NCBI GenBank assembly: GCA_023415275.1
Contig: JAEZLJ010000053.1
Span: 1-5,684, forward strand
DNA: 5,684 bases
Source: Bacteroidota bacterium
GTDB taxonomy: Bacteria > Bacteroidota > Bacteroidia > Chitinophagales > Chitinophagaceae
Direction: 5' to 3'
Shown here: in pieces, positions 1 through 4,951 of the stretch
How the letters are laid out: each line of letters opens with the position of its first letter
Numbering within the stretch: position 1 is the stretch's first letter
Made by a program: the position numbers and the translations under genes
The notes under the pieces: generated by a model
What the model was told of the DNA's origin: nothing
What the model saw: only the letters and a program-made list of their open reading frames with translations
Databases searched by the model: none

Positions 1-224
1 GCTCCCTTGGGCAGATCGATCTGGATCGCCTTCAGCTTGGCTAGTTTATCGCTCTGAAACTCGGCCTGCAAGGCACGGTACATCTCTACCGATAGCTTGG
101 CGGTGGGCTTCAGCTCGTCTTTGTCAAATCCTTTGCCTACCAGAAAGTCCACAAGGGTATCCTTACCGATGTTAAACTCTTTGGCGGCGGCCATCAACCT
201 TGGTGTTGTTATTGTTTCTGCCAT
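1..224 (-). CDS. infB: Translation initiation factor IF-2, N-terminal part (runs off left edge)
   Basis: The reverse strand from the ATG at 224-222 encodes 74 residues and stays open to the window edge; the C-terminal part, including the GTPase domain, lies outside. The protein begins MAETITTPRLMAAAKEFNIG and continues through KDTLVDFLVGKGFDKDELKP to EMYRALQAEFQSDK. This matches the small helical IF2_N domain at the start of Bacteroidota IF-2, where a short 'RL...A.EFNI..DTLVDFL..KGF' helix pair is followed by a highly charged linker. IF-2 delivers initiator tRNA to the 30S subunit and promotes subunit joining. It lies downstream of rimP and nusA on the same strand, the conserved bacterial order. 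The spacer from nusA is 110 bases and carries no promoter or terminator that I can see, so co-transcription is likely. An internal ATG at residue 11 is possible but would remove part of the domain. Identity rests on the N-terminal motif plus context. Confidence 0.9.
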   Translation of the reverse strand, partial: MAETITTPRLMAAAKEFNIGKDTLVDFLVGKGFDKDELKPTAKLSVEMYRALQAEFQSDKLAKLKAIQIDLPKG

Positions 225-329
225 TAACTGTTTTTATAGTTCTCTAGTTTACAAGTTTAAGAGTTACCAAGTCCGTTCTACAAGCTGCAAGCTACAACTC
301 ATGAAACCGTAAACCTGTGAACCTTGCAC
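225..329 (-). repeat. Degenerate 7-bp periodic tract between nusA and infB
   Basis: Read on the minus strand, the spacer can be cut into consecutive 7-mers that resemble one another: gtgcaag, gttcaca, ggtttac, ggtttca, tgagttg, tagcttg, cagcttg, tagaacg, gacttgg, taactct, taaactt, gtaaact. Neighbouring units share four to six bases (tagcttg/cagcttg, ggtttac/ggtttca). The tract lies in the transcribed spacer of the operon. The function is unknown; it could be a degenerating microsatellite or an unstructured linker. The periodicity was judged by eye. Confidence 0.45.
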
Positions 330-334
330 TTTTT

Positions 335-1582
335 TTATTCTTTTTCAAATTCTGCCTGCAGCACTTTCCTCACATCTTCGATCGTTTCCTTTTCCAGGTC
401 TGTTCTGCGTTCCAGCTCTTCCGCACTCAGGTCCAACACGCTTCTGGCCGTATCGCAACCCACGCGCTTCAGTTCATCTATCACCCAGCTTTCTATTTCA
501 TCACTGAATTCTTCCAGGTCGATATCAAATTCTTCCACTTCTCCCTCATTATCACGGTACACATCCAGCTCATAATTGGTCAGTTCGGAGGCCAGCTTGA
601 TGTTCACGCCCCGGCGGCCGATGGCCAGGGATACCTGGTCGGGTTTTAAATAAATACTGGCATGTTTTCCTTCCTGGTCCAGCTCCATGCTGGTGATCTT
701 GGCAGGAGTTAAAGAACGCTGTATCAATAACTGGGTATTGTTGGTCCAGTTGATGACGTCAATATTTTCATTTTTCAGCTCGCGAACGATGCCATGGATA
801 CGGCTACCCTTCATACCTACGCAGGCGCCCACCGGGTCTATACGGTCATCGTACGACTCTACGGCTACCTTGGCCCTTTCACCGGGCTCGCGAACGATCT
901 TTTTAATCACGATCAGGCCATCGAAGATCTCCGGTACTTCTATTTCCAAAAGCTTTGCCAGAAAATCGGGCGAGGTGCGGGAAAGGATGATCACAGGGGT
1001 AGTATTTTTCATATCTACCTTTTTGACCACGGCACGGATGCTTTCGCCTTTTTTAAAATAGTCCTGCGGTATCTGCTCGCTTTTAGGCAATATCAGCTCA
1101 TTTCCTTCTTCATCCAGCAGCAGGATCTCTTTTTTCCATACCTGGTACACTTCTGCGCTGATGATCTCACCAATGCGGTCCTGGTATTTCTTGGCCAATA
1201 CGTTTTTCTTCAGGTCGGAGATGCGGCTGGCCAGTGTTTGCTTGGCCGCCAGGATGGCCCGGCGTCCGAAGTCAACCAGGTTCACCTCTTCGTATAGTTC
1301 CTCTCCCACTTCATAGTCGGGAGATATCTTCAGGGCATCACTGTATTCAATTTCTTCCAGGGTGTTGTAGATATCCCCGTCTTCCACGATGGTGCGGCGA
1401 CGGAAGATCTCGAGGTCACCTTTTTCAGCGTTCACGATCACGTCGAAGGTTTCATCGCTGCCATATTTCTTGCGCAGCAAGGTTTTAAACACATCTTCCA
1501 CTACACGCATCAGGGTGGGACGGTCAATATTTTCTGCGTCCTTGAATTCCTGGAAAGCCTCCATTAAATTGATACTTGCCAT
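335..1582 (-). CDS. nusA: Transcription termination/antitermination factor NusA
   Basis: A 415-residue protein with the full domain order of Bacteroidota NusA. Residues 1 to about 130 form the RNA polymerase-binding N-terminal domain (EFKDAENIDRPTLMRVVEDV, then RKKYGSDETFDVIVN and EVNLVDFGRRAILAAKQTL). About 134-201 is an S1 RNA-binding domain. KH1 contains DDRIDPVGACVGMKGSRI (GMKG at 256-259) and KH2 contains LAIGRRGVNIKLA (GRRG at 322-325). The C-terminal segment, about 355-415, is acidic and helical (SWVIDELKRVG...LDLSAEELERRTDLE) and resembles a single helix-hairpin-helix module; the E. coli-type double acidic repeat is absent, as expected from the shorter length. NusA binds RNA polymerase and nascent RNA, modulating pausing, intrinsic termination and antitermination. 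The ATG at 1582-1580 is preferred; a second ATG is at residue 7. The gene is intact, 63 bases after rimP and 110 bases before infB. Confidence 0.97.
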   Translation of the reverse strand: MASINLMEAFQEFKDAENIDRPTLMRVVEDVFKTLLRKKYGSDETFDVIVNAEKGDLEIFRRRTIVEDGDIYNTLEEIEYSDALKISPDYEVGEELYEEVNLVDFGRRAILAAKQTLASRISDLKKNVLAKKYQDRIGEIISAEVYQVWKKEILLLDEEGNELILPKSEQIPQDYFKKGESIRAVVKKVDMKNTTPVIILSRTSPDFLAKLLEIEVPEIFDGLIVIKKIVREPGERAKVAVESYDDRIDPVGACVGMKGSRIHGIVRELKNENIDVINWTNNTQLLIQRSLTPAKITSMELDQEGKHASIYLKPDQVSLAIGRRGVNIKLASELTNYELDVYRDNEGEVEEFDIDLEEFSDEIESWVIDELKRVGCDTARSVLDLSAEELERRTDLEKETIEDVRKVLQAEFEKE

Positions 1583-1645
1583 ATGTTCGATTTTTACTGG
1601 CCCGGGGTGTGGGCAGGTGTTTGGCCTGCTGTAGCCCTGCCGTCT
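1583..1645 (-). other. GC-rich rimP-nusA spacer with alternative short stems
   Basis: The 63-base transcribed spacer is richer in GC than the flanking genes. It contains mutually exclusive inverted repeats: GGCAGG (1612-1617) with CCTGCC (1636-1641), or GCAGG (1613-1617) with CCTGC (1625-1629) around a 7-base loop. No U-tract follows, so it does not look like a terminator. It may shape nusA translation or act as a processing site; this is inference from base pairing alone. Confidence 0.3.
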
Positions 1646-2116
1646 TTAAAACTTGATTTGAATTTTTGTAGTTTTTATCTGATCAAATAAAATTGACTCC
1701 TGCTTTATCTCTTTTTTCTTGCCCTTTCCTTCTTCCCATTCAATCACCACGCTCTCCTCATTTACCTGCAGCAATTTTCCTTCCTTTTTGGTGCCATCCT
1801 GCAGGGTGATGTCCACGTAGCGGCCAATGTTCTTGTTGTACTGGCGGCGCTTTTTCAAGGGCTCATCCAACCCCGGCGAGGAAACCTCGAGGGAAAAATT
1901 ACCATCGGGGTACATGCCGCTTTCTTCAATATCCTTATACAGCTTGCGGTTGTACTCTATCAGGTTGGACAGGTTCACCCCTTCGTCGGCATCTATGAAG
2001 ACCTTGATATTGTTAGTAGGCTTCACCCATATATCTACCAGGAAGTGGCTGGGATGCCCTTCCAGCAGCGTATGGATCTTCTGTTCTATTGCCTGGATCT
2101 GTGTGTCTAGTTGCAT
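1646..2116 (-). CDS. rimP: Ribosome maturation factor RimP
   Basis: A 156-residue protein, the normal length for RimP. Residues 1 to about 85 form the N-terminal alpha/beta domain, with VDIWVKPTNNIKVFIDADEG giving the beta strands and SNLIEYNRKLYKDIEES the helix. The family signature LEVSSPGLDEPL is at residues 76-87. Residues about 95-156 form the C-terminal SH3-like barrel (GRYVDITLQDGTKKEGKLL, then SVVIEWEEGKGKKKEI). RimP binds the free 30S subunit and helps assemble its head and S12/S19 regions; it acts in the cytoplasm. It is the first gene of the rimP-nusA-infB operon, a conserved order across bacteria. The ATG at 2116-2114 is preceded by a short leader with a strong hairpin rather than by a Shine-Dalgarno sequence. 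The lysine-rich tail segment (about 130-138) is typical variation. Confidence 0.95.
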   Translation of the reverse strand: MQLDTQIQAIEQKIHTLLEGHPSHFLVDIWVKPTNNIKVFIDADEGVNLSNLIEYNRKLYKDIEESGMYPDGNFSLEVSSPGLDEPLKKRRQYNKNIGRYVDITLQDGTKKEGKLLQVNEESVVIEWEEGKGKKKEIKQESILFDQIKTTKIQIKF

Positions 2117-2126
2117 ATTGGTAAAA

Positions 2127-2155
2127 GAAGAAGGGAACTTTCGTTCCCTTCCTTC
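2127..2155 (-). promoter_or_regulatory. Hairpin with GAAA tetraloop in the rimP operon leader
   Basis: On the minus strand the arms GAAGGGAAC (2151-2143) and GTTCCCTTC (2138-2130) pair perfectly over nine bases around the loop GAAA (2142-2139), a GNRA tetraloop. After one bulged G (2152) the stem continues with GAA/TTC, giving twelve pairs. The 3' arm is followed by TTTTACCAAT and then the rimP ATG, so the stem ends ten bases before the start codon, within the expected 30S footprint. It could restrict rimP translation, stabilise the mRNA 5' end, or, with its modest U-rich tail, act as a weak attenuator. The pairing is visible; the role is inferred. Confidence 0.6.
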
Positions 2156-2171
2156 AGATTCTTAGCCGGTG

Positions 2172-2204
2172 CAAAGGTACAACAAACGTTAAATACATTC
2201 CAAA
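2172..2204 (-). promoter_or_regulatory. Bacteroidota-type promoter for the rimP-nusA-infB operon
   Basis: On the minus strand TACCTTTG (2179-2172) matches the Bacteroidota -7 consensus TAnnTTTG exactly. A TTTG (2204-2201) lies 21 bases upstream and fits the -33 element. Transcription should begin at about 2165-2168, giving a leader of roughly 50 bases that consists mostly of the hairpin. No Bacteroidota-type promoter was seen in the two internal spacers of the operon. Confidence 0.7.
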
Positions 2205-2210
2205 TTAAGC

Positions 2211-2237
2211 TTTGATTAATTGGGGTCTGTACCTTTG
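2211..2237 (+). promoter_or_regulatory. Bacteroidota-type promoter of the small membrane protein gene
   Basis: TACCTTTG (2230-2237) is an exact TAnnTTTG -7 element. A TTTG is present at 2211-2214, but the 15-base spacing is shorter than usual, so the -33 part is weak. Only six bases separate the -7 element from the ATG at 2244. This rules against the upstream TTG codon at 2220 as the start and suggests a leaderless transcript. The element is the mirror image of the rimP promoter: the 10-mer TGTACCTTTG occurs here and, inverted, at 2172-2181. Confidence 0.55.
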
Positions 2238-2243
2238 AATGGT

Positions 2244-2486
2244 ATGATTTTAAGGTTTCTTTTTTATGTTTTCCTGTTCTATATGCTGTATAAGCTGGTA
2301 TTTGATTTCATCATCCCGGTGTATCGCACTACGCGGAAGGTGAAGCAGGGGTTCAGGGAGATGAATGAGCGGATGCGGCAGCATATGGAGGGGGTTACGC
2401 CTGAAAAACCACAGGTGGAAACACAAAAAAATGAGGGCACCCGGGCCGGTGATTATATTGAGTTTGAAGAATTGAAAGATGAATGA
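2244..2486 (+). CDS. Small membrane protein, DUF4834-like
   Basis: An 80-residue protein starting MILRFLFYVFLFYMLYKLVF. Residues about 2-25 form one hydrophobic membrane segment. A basic amphipathic stretch follows (RTTRKVKQGFREMNERMRQ), then a polar linker, and the C-terminus GDYIEFEELKDE. The plan of one N-terminal membrane helix, charged cytoplasmic helix and a terminal 'G-[DE]-Y-[IV]-[ED]-F-E-E' motif is what I associate with the Bacteroidota DUF4834 family; that assignment is from memory. No function is established. It is divergent from rimP and lies 83 bases upstream of a tRNA gene with no clear terminator between, so some transcripts may run on into the tRNA. A longer reading from a TTG at 2220 would add eight residues but would start upstream of the -7 element, so the ATG at 2244 is preferred. 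Confidence 0.8.
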   Translation: MILRFLFYVFLFYMLYKLVFDFIIPVYRTTRKVKQGFREMNERMRQHMEGVTPEKPQVETQKNEGTRAGDYIEFEELKDE

Positions 2487-2504
2487 TGTATTTCCCTATT
2501 TTTG
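2472..2504 (+). promoter_or_regulatory. Promoter of the tRNA gene
   Basis: TATTTTTG (2497-2504) is an exact TAnnTTTG -7 element, and a TTG (2472-2474) lies 22 bases upstream inside the end of the preceding coding region. Transcription would start at about 2509, leaving a leader of roughly 60 bases before the mature tRNA. The start of that leader can fold: CCCC (2508-2511) plus CGA (2513-2515) pair with TCG plus GGGG (2521-2527) with one bulged G. Confidence 0.55.
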
Positions 2505-2569
2505 CAGCCCCGCGAAATGATCGGGGGTAAATCATTGGTCTTTGAATGGGTAAAACCAGGAAAGGACAA

Positions 2570-2643
2570 GGATCCTTAGCTCAGACGGTTAGAGCATCTG
2601 ACTCATAATCAGAGGGTCGCTGGTTCGATCCCAGCAGGATCCA
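2570..2643 (+). tRNA. tRNA with CAU anticodon (elongator Met, or possibly Ile2)
   Basis: A complete 74-base cloverleaf. The acceptor stem GGATCCT pairs perfectly with AGGATCC and is followed by discriminator A (2643). The D stem is GCTC/GAGC, the anticodon stem TCTGA/TCAGA with loop CTCATAA (anticodon CAT at 2604-2606), the variable loop GGGTC, and the T stem GCTGG/CCAGC with loop TTCGATC. CCA is not encoded, so it must be added by CCA-adding enzyme. It is not the initiator: position 1 is a paired G and the anticodon stem lacks three consecutive G-C pairs. Elongator tRNA-Met and the lysidine-modified tRNA-Ile2 share this anticodon. The TTAGCTCAG and GGTCGCTGG segments also occur in E. coli tRNA-Ile2, so the identity is left open. 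Confidence 0.96.
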
Positions 2644-2653
2644 CTGCTAAATC

Positions 2654-2690
2654 AAGGGTTTGCGAGGCATATGCTTCCAGACCCTTTTTT
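2654..2690 (+). terminator. Intrinsic terminator downstream of the tRNA
   Basis: AAGGGT (2654-2659) pairs with ACCCTT (2681-2686). The stem extends inward by T-G, T-A and G-C pairs and, past a mismatch, a further short helix (GAG with CTT). A run of six T follows (2685-2690). It starts ten bases after the tRNA 3' end. On the other strand no T-run follows, so it acts in one direction only. Confidence 0.85.
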
Positions 2691-2736
2691 ATTGGCGCTT
2701 TTTTGGGGTAATCACCACAGCGGTGGAGAAACATTT

Positions 2737-3057
2737 CTATTTTTCATATACAGAAACCAACTTTACCTGCTGTGCCTCCGATCTGGTTGTATACATCGGA
2801 CAAGTGATGGGTGAAAAAGAAGAAAGAATCTCGTAATCAACTACAACGGATGTGTACATCCTGTCTTTGCAAATGCTGTAAACCATGGCTTCATTACTGA
2901 TTTTATACATACTGCTATCCAACCAAAGCAAATAACCGCAATCAGCATCTACTATATGGCTAATGATTCCTTCTTTAAGATGGCTGTTATTATGTCTTTC
3001 CTTCTTACAAGAGACTACGAGGACTATTAGGAAAATGCTGACAACAAAGTATTTCAT
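2737..3057 (-). CDS. Small lipoprotein of unknown function
   Basis: A 106-residue protein with a lipoprotein signal peptide: MKYFVVSIFLIVLVVSCKK, with Cys17 at the lipobox position, so the mature part should be anchored to a membrane facing the periplasm or cell surface. The mature part is about 90 residues and appears mostly beta: LKEGIISHIVDADCGYLLWL, then VVVDYEILSS and QQVKLVSVYEK. The order 'G.I......CG.LL.LD...Y.I.N', a 'V.V.YEI' strand, a later Cys and a final hydrophobic strand resembles a recurrent group of short Bacteroidota lipoproteins, which I recall without a functional name. Besides Cys17 there are Cys40, Cys63 and Cys86; 40 and 86 could form a disulfide. The stop is TAG. The start is supported by a -7 element five bases upstream. 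The 208-base gap from the upstream gene holds no other recognisable feature and no clear terminator. Confidence 0.8.
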   Translation of the reverse strand: MKYFVVSIFLIVLVVSCKKERHNNSHLKEGIISHIVDADCGYLLWLDSSMYKISNEAMVYSICKDRMYTSVVVDYEILSSFSPITCPMYTTRSEAQQVKLVSVYEK

Positions 3058-3062
3058 GGTGT

Positions 3063-3089
3063 CAAATATATTATCACTCTACACTTCAA
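3063..3089 (-). promoter_or_regulatory. Promoter of the small lipoprotein gene
   Basis: On the minus strand TATATTTG (3070-3063) is an exact TAnnTTTG -7 element and a TTG (3089-3087) lies 16 bases upstream, slightly closer than usual. Only five bases (ACACC) separate the -7 element from the ATG, which points to a leaderless or nearly leaderless mRNA. Confidence 0.55.
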
Positions 3090-3265
3090 CCAGGATCATT
3101 TCTCCAGGTTTTGGGTTCTGTAGTAATGAAATAACTTGTTACTAAAGTAAGATTCGTAAGTTTTAGAAGATAAAGTGTAAAACCATTTTCAGATTGGACG
3201 GACATCTAAGTTCCGACTACCTTTCTTCACATTTTAAACCCGGCAAATATCTTCTTCATAATTAC

Positions 3266-3838
3266 TCAGCAACCGCCTTTTCGAGGGACACGCTTATACA
3301 TTATTTTATTATCGCGTTCTACATAGTCGCCCGCTATTATGGGATAGGCATACTTGGGTGCATGCGATACATTATGGCTTCTTAAAATGATTTTGTCGTT
3401 AACCTCCAGGCTACGCAATTTCTGAAACTCGTTAGAATTTTCCAGCCCAAAACTCAGGATATAATCATCACCATCAATGCTGACCATCACGCCATAACCT
3501 AGCCGTGAGCCTGGCGGAAGAGAAAGGGAGGTTACCACAGCCTCCATATTGGTAAAATCCCTGATGGACCTACTTATTTTAGCCTCACTGCCATATACTT
3601 TTTTACCTGCGGGCGACGCTTCCCATTTTTTGAACTTGATACCTTCAGGGGTGGCCTCCCATTCTTTCCTTGCGGCTTTCCTATCATCAGCAGAGAGGGC
3701 GTGTGGGATTGATTTTTTGGAAGACTCATGGTTGAGGGCGCGATTGGCAAATACCAGTCCGCTTAGCACCAACAACAGCAAGATCAGTACATAAATAACC
3801 TTTTTCATATTTTTTGTAGTTTTAATTACCGTATTCAT
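3266..3838 (-). CDS. Exported or membrane-anchored protein with tandem WEA(T/S)P repeat, unknown function
   Basis: A 190-residue protein. Residues 12-31 (KKVIYVLILLLLVLSGLVFA) form a signal peptide or single membrane anchor, with a possible cleavage after VFA; the rest should be periplasmic. Residues 59-82 contain two 12-residue repeats, EWEATPEGIKFK and KWEASPAGKKVY, preceded by a charged helix (DDRKAARKEW). Residues about 98-185 look like one compact beta domain (MEAVVTSLSLPPGSRLGYG, DDYILSFGLE, LEVNDKIILRSHNVSHAPKY, YPIIAGDYVERDNKIMY), ending in the basic tail KRVPRKGGC with a terminal Cys. I recall similar hypothetical proteins in Bacteroidota but no function. The first ATG (3838) is used; ATG at 3808 (residue 11, MKKVIYVL) makes a more canonical signal peptide and is a real alternative. 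The gene is divergent from a membrane-spanning regulator and may be its partner or target. Confidence 0.78.
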   Translation of the reverse strand: MNTVIKTTKNMKKVIYVLILLLLVLSGLVFANRALNHESSKKSIPHALSADDRKAARKEWEATPEGIKFKKWEASPAGKKVYGSEAKISRSIRDFTNMEAVVTSLSLPPGSRLGYGVMVSIDGDDYILSFGLENSNEFQKLRSLEVNDKIILRSHNVSHAPKYAYPIIAGDYVERDNKIMYKRVPRKGGC

Positions 3839-3903
3839 TTTATGAGAAACCAGATCGGTTGGAGGGGTTCTTTTATTTTCTTACCCTTAGAAAACTGGTG
3901 CTC

Positions 3904-3911
3904 CAAAAATA
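3904..3911 (-). promoter_or_regulatory. Candidate -7 element for the exported protein gene
   Basis: TATTTTTG on the minus strand (3911-3904) matches TAnnTTTG. No clear TTG is found at the -33 distance; the nearest is a TCTG. It would give a leader of about 60 bases before the ATG at 3838. The assignment is tentative because the -33 half is missing, which would suit a promoter needing an activator such as the divergent regulator. Confidence 0.35.
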
Positions 3912-3942
3912 CTTTGGTAGTGTTCAGACGGAGGAGCCCGGA

Positions 3943-3973
3943 TTGTAAATAAGCGTGTAAACTTTGTAAATAA
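3943..3973 (+). promoter_or_regulatory. Candidate operator: direct repeats of TTGTAAATAA
   Basis: TTGTAAATAA occurs exactly at 3943-3952 and 3964-3973, a 21-bp period (about two helical turns), with a third TGTAAA core at 3956-3961. OmpR/PhoB-type winged-helix proteins usually bind direct repeats on one face of the helix. The array lies between a divergent gene pair, directly upstream of the regulator start and overlapping its probable promoter (AAACTTTG at 3959-3966, one mismatch to TAnnTTTG). Autoregulation or control of the divergent gene is inferred. Confidence 0.45.
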
Positions 3974-3982
3974 TTGCCTGAC

Positions 3983-4876
3983 ATGATGCTTTTTAGAAGA
4001 AACCTGTTGCCATTCCAACGAAAGCACGTGGGTGGATTATTGGTACTATTGCTCATTTCGATCATCTGCGTGGCTTTCAGCCTGATGGGTAATGATGACT
4101 TTGATTTTGCGAGGAGGGAAATTTTGCTTCGCCGGGTCGGGCATGACCTACTCCTTCAGTCGGGCGACAGCACTTCACGGGTATTACCGGTAAAAAAGAT
4201 ATCCAACAATGAATACCTGGTCAGCTTTGAGCATGCCTTTAGCTTTCAACCCGGATCGCTGGTGAATACCACCCAGCGTTGGTTAGCCAAAGACCCCCTG
4301 GCAACTGATTATGTGGTTAATGTACTGAACTGTGCCAATGACAGTGTAGCCTACGGATATGCCATATCAAAAAATAAGAAAGATGATATTGTGGCCTGTA
4401 TAGGAAGAAGGCAACCCATTTCGTGTTATACGATCCACATTACATTCAAACCGCCAGGCATCATCACAGCTAAGAATGGATACCTGCTGGGTGGCCTGGC
4501 GCTGTTCTCATTGGTTGGTTTTATTTTTTTGGTACCTGTTAAGCCTCGAAAGACCTTACCTGGCAGTCAGCCTACTGGTATATTTAGTTTAGGGTCAATA
4601 TCTTTCGACGCGGAAACCCGTAAGCTAGTGATCAATGGAGAGAATATAGACCTGACCAAAACTGAAACCCGTGTACTACGCATTTTCGCGTTATCTCCCA
4701 ACGAGCCTATAGAGCGCAGCCGGCTACAAAAAGAGATATGGGAAGATGAAGGTGTGATAGTAGGCCGCAGCCTGGATATGTTCATTTCAAAATTGAGAAA
4801 GAAACTCGAATTTGACCCCAACGTCAAGATTGTGGTTATACGCGGCAAAGGTTATAAGCTTGAGATCAGCTCCTAA
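3983..4876 (+). CDS. Membrane-spanning one-component regulator with C-terminal OmpR/PhoB-type winged helix
   Basis: A 297-residue protein from the ATG at 3983; a TTG at 3974 would add three residues, and those numbers (300 residues) are used here. A short basic N-terminus precedes membrane segment 1 (about 20-37, GGLLVLLLISIICVAFSL). The extracytoplasmic domain (about 39-165) contains ARREILLRRVGHDLLLQSGDSTSRVLPV split over 46-73, then VVNVLNC and VACIGRRQPISCYTI, with Cys120, Cys142 and Cys151. Membrane segment 2 is about 169-187. After a short linker, residues 203-298 are a complete Trans_Reg_C winged helix: LGSISFDAETRKLVINGE, LTKTETRVLRIFA, recognition helix VGRSLDMFISKLRKKL, and wing VVIRGKGYKLE. 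It should sense a periplasmic signal and bind DNA from the membrane, functionally like ToxR/CadC but with the DNA-binding domain at the C-terminus. I recall this architecture as common in Bacteroidota. No kinase or receiver domain is present. The divergent exported protein gene is the obvious candidate partner or target. Confidence 0.88.
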   Translation: MMLFRRNLLPFQRKHVGGLLVLLLISIICVAFSLMGNDDFDFARREILLRRVGHDLLLQSGDSTSRVLPVKKISNNEYLVSFEHAFSFQPGSLVNTTQRWLAKDPLATDYVVNVLNCANDSVAYGYAISKNKKDDIVACIGRRQPISCYTIHITFKPPGIITAKNGYLLGGLALFSLVGFIFLVPVKPRKTLPGSQPTGIFSLGSISFDAETRKLVINGENIDLTKTETRVLRIFALSPNEPIERSRLQKEIWEDEGVIVGRSLDMFISKLRKKLEFDPNVKIVVIRGKGYKLEISS

Positions 4877-4951
4877 GCATTTTCCCACTCAGACAGATGT
4901 TATTAGCATTTTTAAAATTCCATAATAAGCGGCGAAAGAATAAAATCCCCG

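Noticed and set aside
317..1297. Plus-strand open frames of 110, 124 and 167 codons opposite nusA
   Set aside because: They lie wholly antisense to a clearly real, conserved nusA and their translations have no recognisable domain; they are shadows of its codon pattern.
1827..2165. Plus-strand open frame of 112 codons opposite rimP
   Set aside because: Antisense to conserved rimP, and it crosses the leader hairpin and no promoter serves it.
2517..2579. 20-codon plus-strand frame (MIGGKSLVFEWVKPGKDKDP) ending inside the tRNA
   Set aside because: An open run this short is expected by chance and it runs into the mature tRNA; no support as a leader peptide.
2711..2726. Small inverted repeat CACC/GGTG downstream of the lipoprotein gene as a terminator
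   Set aside because: Four base pairs and no T-run on the minus strand.
3223..3256. Short minus-strand MKKIFAGFKM frame after the exported protein gene, resembling the start of a signal peptide
   Set aside because: Only ten codons, with no continuation in any frame that I could recognise, so a pseudogene remnant cannot be supported.
3835..4065. Minus-strand 76-codon frame overlapping the start of the regulator and the divergent intergenic region
   Set aside because: It covers the promoter region and the regulator's N-terminus on the opposite strand, and the peptide shows no domain or signal peptide.
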